Origin: Labrenzia sp. R4_2
Lineage (GTDB): Bacteria > Pseudomonadota > Alphaproteobacteria > Rhizobiales > Stappiaceae
Assembly (NCBI RefSeq): GCF_017743865.1
Contig: NZ_JAGHRJ010000003.1
Coordinates: forward strand, 558,001-622,000
DNA: 64,000 nt
Direction of reading: 5' to 3'
The first letter of the stretch is position 1. Each line of letters opens with the position of its first letter. Below the pieces are notes generated by a model. The model was not told the origin of the DNA and did no database searches. It saw only the letters and a list, made by a program, of their open reading frames with translations. Below are positions 8,161 through 17,314 of this stretch, piece by piece. A program made the position numbers and the translations under genes.

Positions 8161-9474
8161 TTGGAAAAAAACCTGGAAACCGGTGGGGCATTGCCCACAT
8201 TCCGCGCCTCGCCCCTACGGCAAAGGGTTCTCGGTGAAGTTCACGCGCGGCCTTTCCGGCCACTTGCGACCCCGCGAACGGTTCTCCACTACGCCTTTCT
8301 GACCAGCAGTGATGAGGCGGCAGGTGACAAGGAATGGCTGAAAGAGTTCTGTACATCCAGAGGAGTGGCCGGACCGGCCGATGGAGCGCGGTATCACACT
8401 CTGGAGTTCGGTGAGGGGCACTTGAGCTGGGAGCAGCACGCCGAATTCACCACCTATACCTGGGATGGCTCAGCTGATCTTGACCACTTATTTGGTGCAC
8501 CCCCGGCGGGCCACCCCTTTGGGGCAGCGTTCCGGGCACCGGGCGAGTTGCTCGTTGCTGTGCGTCTAGAGCTGAGGGAAGAAATTGATGAAAGCCGCTG
8601 GCGGCCCACCTTCGAAGAAGGCAGCTTGACGGTCTCATCGCTCGAGCGCGGACAAGCGACCGTCGCAACGGACTTTCGTCAGGATGGAGACGGTTTGTCC
8701 CGGTTTCTTGTGTTGAACCACTCCATGAGCGACGTGCAGACCGGGGCGATCGTTCAACGGCTTCTGGAACTCGAGACCTATCGAACTCTGGCAATGCTAG
8801 GCCTTTTTGAGGCGAACACCCTGTCGCCCGATATCCGGAAGTTTGAGATAGAGCTTGCCGCTTTGACCGAACAAATGAAAACAGCAACTGGCCTCGACAG
8901 CAATCGAAACCTGCTCAACAAGTTCACGGAATTAGCAGCTTCGCTGGAGGCCGGCGCAACAGCGAGCACCTTTCGGTTTGGCGCGAGCCGCGCCTATTAT
9001 GAGATCGTGAAAATCCGGTTGTCTGCCCTTCAGGAAGAGGCCATGCCGGGTGAATTGACGATGTCGTCTTTCTTGTCCCGCAGACTGTCTCCCGCAATGC
9101 GAACTTGCCAGGCTATTGAAGATCGCCAGGCGATGCTGTCGCGCAAGTTGGCCAGAGCGACCAATTTGCTGCGCACGCGGGTTGATGTGGATCTGGAACA
9201 GCAAAACCGCTCACTGCTGGAATCCATGAACAGACGTGCGCGCCTGCAGTTGCGCCTGCAGCAAACGGTTGAGGGTCTGTCGGTCGCTGCTGTCAGCTAT
9301 TATATCGTGGGTCTGTTTTCCTATCTTGCGAAAGGGGCAAGCGGATCGGGGCTTCCATTACCTCAGCCCTCAGTCACCACGGCAATCGCCGTACCGGTTG
9401 TTGTCTTGTTCATTTGGTGGACGGTTCGCAGAATACGGGCACATCACGTCAAACAGGATAAAGACGACCTGTGA
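8161..9474 (+). CDS. DUF3422 family membrane protein
   Basis: 437-residue protein matching the DUF3422 pattern: RVLGEVHARPFRPL near the N-terminus, ending in two hydrophobic segments (about residues 370-390 and 404-423). The body is helical with a likely coiled coil between about 230 and 365. This gives a large cytoplasmic domain anchored by a C-terminal hairpin. The function of the family is unknown to me. The TTG start is supported by a strong AAGGAGGGG site 6 nt upstream. It is monocistronic and ends in a good terminator. Confidence 0.8.
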   Translation: MEKNLETGGALPTFRASPLRQRVLGEVHARPFRPLATPRTVLHYAFLTSSDEAAGDKEWLKEFCTSRGVAGPADGARYHTLEFGEGHLSWEQHAEFTTYTWDGSADLDHLFGAPPAGHPFGAAFRAPGELLVAVRLELREEIDESRWRPTFEEGSLTVSSLERGQATVATDFRQDGDGLSRFLVLNHSMSDVQTGAIVQRLLELETYRTLAMLGLFEANTLSPDIRKFEIELAALTEQMKTATGLDSNRNLLNKFTELAASLEAGATASTFRFGASRAYYEIVKIRLSALQEEAMPGELTMSSFLSRRLSPAMRTCQAIEDRQAMLSRKLARATNLLRTRVDVDLEQQNRSLLESMNRRARLQLRLQQTVEGLSVAAVSYYIVGLFSYLAKGASGSGLPLPQPSVTTAIAVPVVVLFIWWTVRRIRAHHVKQDKDDL

Positions 9475-9490
9475 TGCCCGCAAAATAAAA

Positions 9491-9516
9491 GGCCGGGTCT
9501 GAAACCCGGCCCTTCT
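9491..9516. terminator. Bidirectional Rho-independent terminator
   Basis: Stem GGCCGGGT/ACCCGGCC with a CTGAA loop. CTTCTT follows on the plus strand and a T-rich tract on the minus strand (AAAATAAAA on plus). It is shared by the convergent DUF3422 and cytochrome c genes. Confidence 0.82.
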
Positions 9517-9534
9517 TGAAGTTGAGAAACAAAT

Positions 9535-9933
9535 TTAGTTCGTTGTGCCGTCTTCGCTGAACTGTGACAGATACGCGATCACATCGGCGCGATCTTCGTC
9601 TTTGCGAAGACCGGCGAAAGCCATGCGGCCTTTCGGGATGACGTCGCGTGGCTTCAGCAGATAGGCGTCAAGGGTTTCAACATCCCATACACGGCCCTCA
9701 TCAGCGCCTTCCTTTAGGGTCGCTGAGTACTTGTACCCGTCAATCGTACCCCAGGCACGGCCAACGACACCGTTAAGCTGTGGGCCGACTTTGTTCTTTG
9801 CGCCTTCACCAACGGCATGACATGCCGCGCATTTTTTAAAGACTTTTTCGCCCTTGGCCGGGTCGCCCTCAGCGCTGGCTTGCGCAGTAAATGCAATTAG
9901 CGCAGTGCCGGCGATCATCAGCAGTCGCTTCAT
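9535..9933 (-). CDS. Class I c-type cytochrome, cytochrome c2-like
   Basis: Small periplasmic electron carrier of 132 residues. A Sec signal peptide (about residues 1-21, ending QASA) is followed by the haem attachment motif CAACH at 35-39. The likely sixth ligand is Met104 in KGRMAFAG. The ATG at 9933 is preceded by GGGAGA, better than the more upstream start in the same frame. It probably shuttles electrons between the bc1 complex and a terminal oxidase, as cytochromes c2/c550 do. No partner oxidase gene is adjacent, so the exact partner is unknown. Confidence 0.9.
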   Translation of the reverse strand: MKRLLMIAGTALIAFTAQASAEGDPAKGEKVFKKCAACHAVGEGAKNKVGPQLNGVVGRAWGTIDGYKYSATLKEGADEGRVWDVETLDAYLLKPRDVIPKGRMAFAGLRKDEDRADVIAYLSQFSEDGTTN

Positions 9934-10069
9934 GTGTATCTCCCTCAAATTGGGCAATGACTGCCCCTTCCCAAATCAACAGTATGTTGCGTGTCGATGC
10001 AAGCGACGCGCCGTCGCAGGCAGCACCGGGACGCAGTTGCACCAAATTCGACCCGCGAAAGCTTCTCCC

Positions 10070-11014
10070 TCAGCTCGCTTTCGCAGCTCTCGGCCGGTGT
10101 AGCCAATCCTCCAAACCGGCATCCCAATAAGGCGAAGAGCCGTAAAGGGCAGCAAGGAAGTCAATAAACACCCGAACTTTCGCAGGCAGGAACTGCCGGC
10201 TTGGGTATACCGCATAAAGCCCCACATCTTTGGAGGCCCTATACTCAGGCAAAAGGATTTGCAGCTTTCCCTCGCGCAACTCCGGTCCGATGTCCCAAGT
10301 CGATCTCAACGCAATTCCAATGCCTGACAAAAGGCATTCACGGACCACTTCGCTTGAGTTCGTCTTAACCGGTGATTGTGTCCGCACGGTCTCAATGCCG
10401 TTTGGCCCCGCCAGCCGCCATGGATCCTGATTGGCAGCTGCCAATGTCACGTGATTGGCAAGGAGATCGTCGATGGACTGAGGACTGCCGTATCTTTCCA
10501 GATACTCGGGACTCGCACACAAAATGCGATGAACCGGAGCAAGACGCCGCGCAACGAGGCTTGAATCACTAAGTTCTGCGATCCGAATTGCCAGGTCATA
10601 GCCTTCGCCAACGATGTCAACGAACTCGTCCGACAGGTCCAGATTGATGGAAAGATCCGGATTGTTGGTCAAAAACTTACCCACATGTGGAGCAATGTGC
10701 AGTCGACCGAAGGAAGTGGGGACAGCAACTTTCAGGTGACCGCGCGCTTTTGCGGATCCGCGGGACACGAATGATTCAGCTTCTTCAACAGACGCAAGGA
10801 TCGCGATCACGCGTTCATAAAAGCCTTGGCCGGCTTCTGTCATTGCAATCTGGCGCGTGGTCCGTTGAAGCAGGCGGCTGCCGAGTTTTTCTTCAAGTCG
10901 GCGAATGCGTTTGGAAACAACGGCCGGTGACAGGTTCATTTCGCGGCCCGCCGCCGACATGCTGCCCGCACTCACGACCCTTGCGAAAATCTCCATATCC
11001 GTCAGGTTGCTCAT
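10070..11014 (-). CDS. LysR-family regulator
   Basis: LysR protein of 314 residues from the ATG at 11014, chosen because the conserved N-terminus MSNLTDMEIFARVVSAGSMS begins there; the frame stays open 24 codons further. The helix-turn-helix covers about 15-60 (SAAGREMNLSPAVVSKRIRRLE). The substrate-binding domain includes VDIVGEGYDLAIRI, typical of the large DsdC/AaeR-like group. The target is not evident, since no divergent partner sits directly beside it. Confidence 0.85.
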   Translation of the reverse strand: MSNLTDMEIFARVVSAGSMSAAGREMNLSPAVVSKRIRRLEEKLGSRLLQRTTRQIAMTEAGQGFYERVIAILASVEEAESFVSRGSAKARGHLKVAVPTSFGRLHIAPHVGKFLTNNPDLSINLDLSDEFVDIVGEGYDLAIRIAELSDSSLVARRLAPVHRILCASPEYLERYGSPQSIDDLLANHVTLAAANQDPWRLAGPNGIETVRTQSPVKTNSSEVVRECLLSGIGIALRSTWDIGPELREGKLQILLPEYRASKDVGLYAVYPSRQFLPAKVRVFIDFLAALYGSSPYWDAGLEDWLHRPRAAKAS

Positions 11015-11230
11015 ATTTAGACTCTCAGAACACAACAGTTGTGTGTTGGTATCGGTTTCGCCGCGCTCGAAATCGGCCGTATTCAAACTTCTTTGGCCGC
11101 CACATGTTGTTACGCGTTTTCAGCTCATTCAGATCAGATAGGGGCCGCAAACTGGAAGGAAACCTCTTAATGTCGGCTGTCCTGTCCCTTGTCCGGATTT
11201 CAAAAAGGCCTGCAGGCGGCTGAAAAAGTC

Positions 11231-12583
11231 TCAGCTTTTTCGTGTGCCAAGTTGGACCGGGGTCTTGTCTGGCTCTGCATCGGGGGCCTGTCCGGCAAGT
11301 CTCAAGGTCCGTTCCAGCAACTGCTCATAGATAGGCCGTCCGCCCAGATGGTGCGCGGTCAATGCCGCAACGGTGCAGGTCACAAGGACCGGCAGGATCA
11401 GCGCATAAGCGCCGGTGAGCTCCATGACCAGGACCACTCCGACCAATGGCGCGCGAACGGAAGCTGCGAAAAAACCACCCATGGCCGCAATCGCACAGGC
11501 GGCTTTGAAGTCGGCATCGCCAACGGGGAGGATATCTGTCGTGATTGCGCCGAATGCCAACCCTGCGCAAGTCGCGATCGAGAGCATCGGTGCAAAAATC
11601 CCGCCCGGCACGCCCGAGGCATATGAAAAAAGCACGCCGCCGAACCGGAACAAGGTCAGCAGCAATAGCGCGAGAATGCCGTAATCCTTAGTCACAAGAT
11701 CCCGGACGAGATCCTCGCCGCCACCCGTTGCATCGGGAAACGCGACAAGCAGTATGCCGGTCGCAGCGCCAATCATCATGGCAGGGATCCAGCGCGCGCC
11801 CTTCGGAATGGCGTGGAAGAGGTCCATGACCCTTAATAGCGCCCAATTGAAAAAGACGCCCAGGAACCCGAGGCACACGCCCAAGAGCCCAAGAAGTGGA
11901 AAACTCCAAACCGGGATGTAAGTGACTTCAATGAGAAGCGGCGGACCGATATGCGTCAATTGTTCGGTGATGGCCGCGCTCAGGATCGATGCGATGATAA
12001 CAGCCATGTAGGTCCGGTAGCCAAAGGGAAACTGCCGGCGGGTTTCTTCGACGATAAATAGGATTGCTGCGAGCGGTGCATTGAAGGCCGCCGCCAGCCC
12101 AGCCGCTGCACCTGCCGCGAGCAGCCCCTTATGGTCTGCCGACTGCAATCCTTGTGATCTGGAAAGCGCTTCTGCGGTCATCGCGCCCATATGAATGGTT
12201 GGCCCTTCGCGGCCGAGAACCAAACCGGAGCCGAGGGCGAGCAGGCCGCCAAAAAATTTCACCACGAGAACCCGTGCCCAATGCAGCGGGCGTTTGTCTT
12301 CCATCGCCCCTTCAATTTCCTGGATGCCGCTGCCAGCGGCTTCTGGGGCAAAGCGGGCGACGAGAAAAAAGGCTCCGGTGACGCAAAAGGCGGAGACGAC
12401 CGCTGAGACGACGTAAGTCAGCATGCCCGAGCCGATGCTCGTACGCAGGTTGGCATAGGTCGAGATGAGAATTTCCACACCGGAGTGAAAACCTGTGGCC
12501 AGACCGCCGACAAGAATCCCAACAAGAGCAGCCTTCAGAAAGTACGGAGTGTCTGAGGTTTTCAGCAAATTTTGGGCTTCCAA
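11231..12583 (-). CDS. ClC-family chloride channel or antiporter
   Basis: 450-residue polytopic inner-membrane protein. The three ClC selectivity elements are visible: GSGIQE (84-89), GREGP (124-128, with gating Glu126) and GGIFAP in the second half. Keeping the gating Glu is compatible with either a Cl-/H+ antiporter or a channel. There is no C-terminal CBS pair. The start is a TTG without an obvious ribosome binding site, so the N-terminus is uncertain by a few residues. It is not clearly in an operon. Confidence 0.88.
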   Translation of the reverse strand: MEAQNLLKTSDTPYFLKAALVGILVGGLATGFHSGVEILISTYANLRTSIGSGMLTYVVSAVVSAFCVTGAFFLVARFAPEAAGSGIQEIEGAMEDKRPLHWARVLVVKFFGGLLALGSGLVLGREGPTIHMGAMTAEALSRSQGLQSADHKGLLAAGAAAGLAAAFNAPLAAILFIVEETRRQFPFGYRTYMAVIIASILSAAITEQLTHIGPPLLIEVTYIPVWSFPLLGLLGVCLGFLGVFFNWALLRVMDLFHAIPKGARWIPAMMIGAATGILLVAFPDATGGGEDLVRDLVTKDYGILALLLLTLFRFGGVLFSYASGVPGGIFAPMLSIATCAGLAFGAITTDILPVGDADFKAACAIAAMGGFFAASVRAPLVGVVLVMELTGAYALILPVLVTCTVAALTAHHLGGRPIYEQLLERTLRLAGQAPDAEPDKTPVQLGTRKS

Positions 12584-12694
12584 GAGTATGCGAGAGACCG
12601 AAGTTTAACTGTGGCGGAGCGATGAGCATAGTTTCGCACCGATTCCACTATTGCAGCAAGAAGTCGATCGCAGGCCGCACCCGCTCAAACGCAA

Positions 12695-12720
12695 AAACGC
12701 GCAGCTGAAGCCGCGCGTTT
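12695..12720 (-). terminator. Probable terminator of the L,D-transpeptidase gene
   Basis: Arms AAACGCGC and GCGCGTTT with a 10-nt loop. A short T-run follows on the minus strand. It lies 27 bp beyond the stop codon. Confidence 0.55.
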
Positions 12721-12746
12721 CGGATGGCTGTTGCGGGTGGCCGCCT

Positions 12747-13517
12747 TTAGATGACGTGCACCGTTGTGCCAACGCCGACCCGCTCGTAAAGATCAATGAC
12801 ATCTTCATTGCGCATGCGGATGCAGCCGGAGGAGACGGCGTGCCCGATCGTCCAAGGCTGGTTTGAGCCGTGGATCCGGTAAAGTGTGGAGCCAAGATAA
12901 AGGGCGCGTGCGCCAAGCGGGTTGTCCGGTCCGCCTGCCATGAAGACCGGCAATTCCGGGCGCCGTTTACGCATGGCTGCCGGTGGGCGCCAATCCGGCC
13001 ACTCGGCCTTTCGGGTGACCTTGTGCGATCCGGCCCATTCAAAACCTGGCTTTCCAACACCAACACCATACCTGCGGGCGGTCCCATCGTTCTGGATCAG
13101 GTAGAGATACCGGGCATTCGTATCGATCACGATCGTGCCCGGCTTGTACTTGCTGTCATAGCTGACGATTGTCGGCAAAAACTGCGGAGCAACCTGGCGG
13201 GTCTGAGCACGCTGTTGTTGCTGCTGCCGAACGGGCTGTTGGCGCGGCGACCACCAATTGGCCCGCTGAACACGGGGCTGGTGGACCTGGCGTTGAACCC
13301 GAGGCTGCTGAACTTGCCGCCGCGTGGGGGCAGCGGTGCGCCGCTGCACACGCGGCTGGAGCTGCAGCATCCACGGTTCGGTAAGATTTGGGCTCAAGAC
13401 GAGCGGCGGTGGTGACACCTGTCCAGCTGCGGCAGGACCGGACGCAAACCCGCTGGACACAAAGGCGAGACCAGCTGCAATCACCGCGACAGGCACGGAT
13501 TTGGATAATGAGAACAT
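12747..13517 (-). CDS. L,D-transpeptidase (YkuD domain), Gln/Arg-rich linker
   Basis: Periplasmic cell-wall enzyme of 256 residues that would form 3-3 crosslinks or attach proteins to peptidoglycan. A Sec signal peptide covers about 1-31. A low-complexity Q/R/P-rich linker (about 55-115) contains repeats of the type RVQRQVHQPRVQR. The YkuD domain begins near residue 125. The catalytic set is present: IHGS at 215-218 and SSGCIRM at 229-235, with Cys232 as nucleophile. The basic linker may bind the wall or teichoic-like polymers (inference). It is monocistronic. Confidence 0.9.
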   Translation of the reverse strand: MFSLSKSVPVAVIAAGLAFVSSGFASGPAAAGQVSPPPLVLSPNLTEPWMLQLQPRVQRRTAAPTRRQVQQPRVQRQVHQPRVQRANWWSPRQQPVRQQQQQRAQTRQVAPQFLPTIVSYDSKYKPGTIVIDTNARYLYLIQNDGTARRYGVGVGKPGFEWAGSHKVTRKAEWPDWRPPAAMRKRRPELPVFMAGGPDNPLGARALYLGSTLYRIHGSNQPWTIGHAVSSGCIRMRNEDVIDLYERVGVGTTVHVI

Positions 13518-13765
13518 GGCACAACTCGTTACTTATGGATAACCACGTTCAGCGGAACTTTCGCCCCGCCGGTTAACGGATTGGCAACGATGATAGGTGC
13601 GCGGGCTGTGCCAAAGATGAATCAACGGCATCTGGTGCCGACATTCGGTAGTTATGGTTAGTTCTTGGTTGAAGAACGAGATGAATCGAAACTTAAGATG
13701 CGTGTCGTGCTTCTCAGAGCGGTTTATTTGCCATTGAGAACATGAAGGTTTTGATGAAAGGATGG

Positions 13766-14482
13766 TTAACGCACGCGTCTGCGGGCATCGCGCGCGATTT
13801 GAAGCAGAATGTCTTGTGTTTGCTTCACGGACATGCCCGGCTTGATCCGCGGGTCGTAAAGCATGTTCAAAATGATCTGGTCGAAGACCGTAAAACGGTT
13901 GTGACGCGAGGAATCGTTAAAGACCGAATGCACCAGTTTGTGATTGTCATTCATGGGACCAAGCCCCTGCAGCACTTCTTCAACAAGGCAGCGCTGAAAC
14001 AGGAATTCGCCTTCATCAGAAACGATCACCGCAGCTGAACGCTTTATGCCGTTCCGGCCTGAAATGACACGGACCAGGCATCGCCCTGGAACCTTTGCCT
14101 TCGGGTTCTTGTAAATGTCGGTCCGCACCACCGGTTTGTATTGATTGCGGTCAACAACATAGATCTCGAAATTTGCGTCTGCTGGCCGCCTGACGACCGT
14201 AGCAGACAAACCGCTCACCCGCCGATCGATCTCCTTTACAAAGCGGCGGACTGTGGCCGTTCGGTCCCGGCGTGCAAGGTTATGGATATAAAAGCGGACC
14301 GGTGTCGTGAATTTTTTGACCAGGTAAGGCCGCCATCCCCAACTGCGGTGTTCAAGACCGAAGACAGTCTGTTCAAATCCGAACATGATGTCTTCGGTGG
14401 TAAAGGCTTCACTCGACGCCCGGGCTGGCATGCTTGCCGACAAAGCCAACATCGCCATGAAAATCAGGATCTTGCGCATCAT
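13766..14482 (-). CDS. Secreted DUF2927 protein
   Basis: About 238 residues from the ATG at 14482. A GTG seven codons upstream is possible but has no usable ribosome binding site. A hydrophobic signal peptide (about 1-24, MMRKILIFMAMLALSASMPARA) leads into a DUF2927-like domain with ANFEIYVVD, GRCLVRVISG and a C-terminal QIILNMLYDPRIKPGM. DUF2927 proteins are predicted extracytoplasmic zinc-protease-like proteins; I see no complete HExxH motif. The substrate is unknown. It is divergent from a cheZ-like gene. Confidence 0.75.
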   Translation of the reverse strand: MMRKILIFMAMLALSASMPARASSEAFTTEDIMFGFEQTVFGLEHRSWGWRPYLVKKFTTPVRFYIHNLARRDRTATVRRFVKEIDRRVSGLSATVVRRPADANFEIYVVDRNQYKPVVRTDIYKNPKAKVPGRCLVRVISGRNGIKRSAAVIVSDEGEFLFQRCLVEEVLQGLGPMNDNHKLVHSVFNDSSRHNRFTVFDQIILNMLYDPRIKPGMSVKQTQDILLQIARDARRRVR

Positions 14483-14720
14483 GTTCGCTGCAATGGACTT
14501 CACTCCGATCTATGCCGAATTCAGATCACGCCCCCGGCAACTTGTCCAGCCCAATACCGGGATGCGATCTTCAACCGGCACCAGCTTGTTTCTGTTCTAG
14601 GCAGTGTTGGCAGGGTGCGACTGCGCCGCCTTGTAACCAATGCGGGAAACCATTGGCCGATGTTGTTAGTATCGAAAAAACAATTCCTTAAGCTTCCGTC
14701 GGTATAAGGACCAAAGCGTT

Positions 14721-15515
14721 ATGAGAACAAGCCTGCAGGGGCCAGGGACGGGAGTAGGTATGACCGCTGTGAAACGATCCTTCCGAGCGGAAACCTTAAT
14801 ACGTATGGAATCCGTATCGAACACGGACCCTGCGTTTGCCGAAGAGCGTCGGCATCAGGAAGTTTTAGCTGAACTCTCGACCTTAAAGGCGATGATCCAA
14901 TCGGGCGAAGGTCAGCAGCAACAAGCTGCACTTGACCCGGAAGCCATGAGCCAGAAGTTCATGTCCGAGTTCCGCAAGGAGCTTTCGGAAGCGGCAAAGC
15001 TCAAGGTGGAACTGGACGCGATCTATGAAGCGATCGCTCAGACCAAGAAGGAAATCGCAACCCTGCACCAGAAGACCGGGTCGGAAGGCGAGGATATGAC
15101 TCGCGTGACGAATGAGCTTGATGCGGTCGTGGTCGGGACTGAAGGCGCGACAGAAAGCATTCTGTCAGCCGCCGAGTTCATTGATGAAACCGCGAACACT
15201 CTGTCCGCCCGTCTGAACGGGCAGGATTCAGAGCTTGCCGGTGACATCCAGGACCGCGTAATCAAGATCTTTGAGGCCTGTAACTTCCAGGATTTGACCG
15301 GTCAGCGGATTACAAAAGTGGTCGGTACACTGCGCTTCGTTGAAGATCGCATCATCCAGATGATGGACATCTGGGGCGGCATTGAGAGCTTCAAAGACAT
15401 TGAAGTTGAAGAAGCCAAAGCCGCGGAAGGCGATGCTGCGCTGCTCAATGGCCCGGCACTGGAATCCGATATCGATGTTGCAACCCAGGACGACATCGAC
15501 GCGCTCTTCGCGTAA
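14721..15515 (+). CDS. cheZ: CheZ-family CheY-P phosphatase (first copy)
   Basis: Predicted to speed dephosphorylation of phosphorylated CheY and so end chemotaxis signals. The protein is up to 264 residues. The conserved CheZ active-site block FEACNFQDLTGQRI lies at 184-197, including the catalytic Gln190 equivalent of the FQD motif. The extreme C-terminus DDIDALFA resembles the short CheY-binding helix of CheZ and FliM. The start is uncertain: the ATG at 14721 has AAGGA 10 nt upstream, while the ATG at 14760 has a stronger GGGACGGGAG. No other chemotaxis gene is adjacent. A second CheZ lies at 56.4 kb. Confidence 0.82.
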   Translation: MRTSLQGPGTGVGMTAVKRSFRAETLIRMESVSNTDPAFAEERRHQEVLAELSTLKAMIQSGEGQQQQAALDPEAMSQKFMSEFRKELSEAAKLKVELDAIYEAIAQTKKEIATLHQKTGSEGEDMTRVTNELDAVVVGTEGATESILSAAEFIDETANTLSARLNGQDSELAGDIQDRVIKIFEACNFQDLTGQRITKVVGTLRFVEDRIIQMMDIWGGIESFKDIEVEEAKAAEGDAALLNGPALESDIDVATQDDIDALFA

Positions 15516-15538
15516 ATAATTTCCAGAAGATCTACAAG

Positions 15539-15563
15539 ACCCGGCCACTGAGCCGGGTTTTTT
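15539..15563 (+). terminator. Rho-independent terminator after cheZ copy 1
   Basis: Stem ACCCGGC/GCCGGGT, loop CACTGA, followed by six T. It lies 23 bp past the stop codon. Confidence 0.88.
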
Positions 15564-15654
15564 GTTGACTGCACGCGGAAGTCTCAGATTGCACCTCTCC
15601 GCCATCTCGTGTAGCAAATGGAGTGGAACAAAACGTGAATAATTGAGAGGCGCA

Positions 15655-16323
15655 ATGGTCGAGGCAGGACTAACCATCAAGGCAGAGCGGGATCCGGAGA
15701 CCGGTCTGCTCCTTGGGGCCGATGGCAAGCAGCGCTGCTGGTGGCATGGCAATTTACCAGACTATTTGCATTACCACGACACGGAGTGGGGCTGGCCGGT
15801 GGATGATGACCGGCGTCTTTTTGAAAAAATCTGCCTGGAAGGGTTTCAGTCTGGTTTGTCCTGGCTGACGATCCTTCGAAAACGCGAAGGGTTTCGGGCA
15901 GCCTTTGCCAACTTCGAGTTTGAGGACGTTGCGAATTTCACGGAAGCAGATGTTGAACGATGCCTTGGCGATGCAGGGATTGTCCGTCACCGCAAAAAAA
16001 TCGAGTCCACGATCAACAATGCCAAACGCGCGATCGAGTTGAAAAAGGAATGCGGATCTCTGGCGGCTTACTTCTGGTCTTACGAGCCAAAGCCGCAAAA
16101 CCGGCCATCAGAAATCACCTTCGCGGTCGCCAAGACACTTGGAAAAACAGAAGAAAGCACTGCGCTGTCGAAGGACCTCAAAAAACGGGGCTGGAGCTTC
16201 GTTGGTCCAACCACAGTATATGCCTTCATGCAATCCATGGGCATGGTCAACGATCACCTGGCAGGGTGCTGCTGCCGGGAGCCAGTGGAAGAGGCGCGCA
16301 GAGCATTCAGGCGGCCGAGCTAG
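15655..16323 (+). CDS. tag: DNA-3-methyladenine glycosylase I
   Basis: Base-excision repair enzyme that removes 3-methyladenine from alkylated DNA. 222 residues. The zinc-snap ligands of the family are visible: Cys in RCWWHGNL and His in YHDTEWG at the N-terminus, His and Cys in NDHLAGCCC at the C-terminus. FEKICLEGFQSGLSWLTIL is the hallmark Tag block. The ATG at 15655 follows GAGAGG; an upstream in-frame TTG is less likely. The gene ends 19 bp from the convergent hisG, with a terminator hairpin overlapping both ends. Confidence 0.93.
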   Translation: MVEAGLTIKAERDPETGLLLGADGKQRCWWHGNLPDYLHYHDTEWGWPVDDDRRLFEKICLEGFQSGLSWLTILRKREGFRAAFANFEFEDVANFTEADVERCLGDAGIVRHRKKIESTINNAKRAIELKKECGSLAAYFWSYEPKPQNRPSEITFAVAKTLGKTEESTALSKDLKKRGWSFVGPTTVYAFMQSMGMVNDHLAGCCCREPVEEARRAFRRPS

Positions 16324-16332
16324 TGCGAATTG

Positions 16333-16360
16333 AGGTTGGCTGTTATCCGCCAACCTTTTC
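16333..16360 (+). terminator. Terminator of tag, overlapping the hisG stop codon
   Basis: Arms AGGTTGGC and GCCAACCT, 8-nt loop, then TTTTCC. The loop holds the hisG stop codon of the opposite strand, so the two convergent genes are packed tail to tail. Confidence 0.65.
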
Positions 16361-17311
16361 CTTCAGCGGTGCAAACAGTGGATTGTCTTTCGAAAAGACG
16401 TAATCGAGCGTCTCCACTGTCACGGTGTCTGCGCCCTCTGCGATCAGCAACTTGGCGCAGGCAGCGACAGCGTCCTTTGGGCACAATACGCTCACATAAC
16501 CGGTCGATCCCGATTCTGAGAACCGCTGGATCGCGCCGACATTGCTAACCGCCCGAAGCGCCTGTGTCCGGTCATCGACCACAGCCTTGACCAGTTTCAC
16601 ATTGCGCGCGGCTTCTTCAGCTGCGACCCGGTCGAGGATTTCCCGCGCCCCGCTGAGGGCCGTGTCCGACCAGTCAGCATTGAGGGAGGCCACCAGATTG
16701 GCCTGGCTCATCAGCATCACGCCATCAGACAAGACCTTCAGGTTATTGGCCTGAAGGGTTGAGCCGGTGGAGGTGATGTCGACGATCAGTTCTGCAGAGC
16801 CAGCCGCAGGAGCGCCTTCGGTGGCACCGGCGCTTTCCACGATCCGGTAATCGGCGATGCCATGTTTTGCAAAGAAAGCCCGGGTCAGGTTGACGTATTT
16901 TGTGGCGACCCGCAGGCGCCGGCCATGGCGGTTGCGGAAGTCGGACGCAACATCACCAAGATCCGCCATGCTTTCCACATCGATCCAAGATTTTGGGACG
17001 GCTATCACAACATCGGCGTGGCCGAACCCGAGCGGTGTGACGATGTGGACCGCGCTCGCTGGATCGGCAATGTTTTCATCGACCAGATCCAGTCCGGTGA
17101 TGCCGAAATGGACAGCACCGTCGGCAAGTGCGCGGGCGATTTCAGAAGCGGACAGGAAGGCGATCTCCACCGACGGCAGGCCTTTGATGGCACCGCGATA
17201 ATTCCTGGCCCCGCCCGGTTGCGTTACCTTCAAACCGGCACGGCCGAAAAAGGCATGTGTGTTTTCCTGAAGCCGTCCCTTGGAGGGAACCGCGATCACA
17301 AGTTTGCTCAT
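16343..17311 (-). CDS. hisG: ATP phosphoribosyltransferase with extra C-terminal domain
   Basis: First step of histidine synthesis: ATP plus PRPP gives phosphoribosyl-ATP. The catalytic part covers about residues 1-225, with VPSKGRLQ at 8-15, an E(x)[23 protein letters not shown]-binding region near 170-190 and NNLKVL. A further 95 residues or so follow, giving 322 in total, longer than the HisZ-dependent short form (about 210-230). HisZ is nevertheless encoded immediately upstream (3-bp gap). The C-terminal extension may be a regulatory domain like that of long-form HisG; I could not confirm the fold. The operon is hisS-hisZ-hisG. Confidence 0.93.
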   Translation of the reverse strand: MSKLVIAVPSKGRLQENTHAFFGRAGLKVTQPGGARNYRGAIKGLPSVEIAFLSASEIARALADGAVHFGITGLDLVDENIADPASAVHIVTPLGFGHADVVIAVPKSWIDVESMADLGDVASDFRNRHGRRLRVATKYVNLTRAFFAKHGIADYRIVESAGATEGAPAAGSAELIVDITSTGSTLQANNLKVLSDGVMLMSQANLVASLNADWSDTALSGAREILDRVAAEEAARNVKLVKAVVDDRTQALRAVSNVGAIQRFSESGSTGYVSVLCPKDAVAACAKLLIAEGADTVTVETLDYVFSKDNPLFAPLKEKVGG

Positions 17312-17314
17312 GGG

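Noticed and set aside
10687-11223. A 178-codon plus-strand frame over the LysR start region
   Set aside because: It overlaps the LysR coding sequence and its upstream region and has no domain; antisense shadow.
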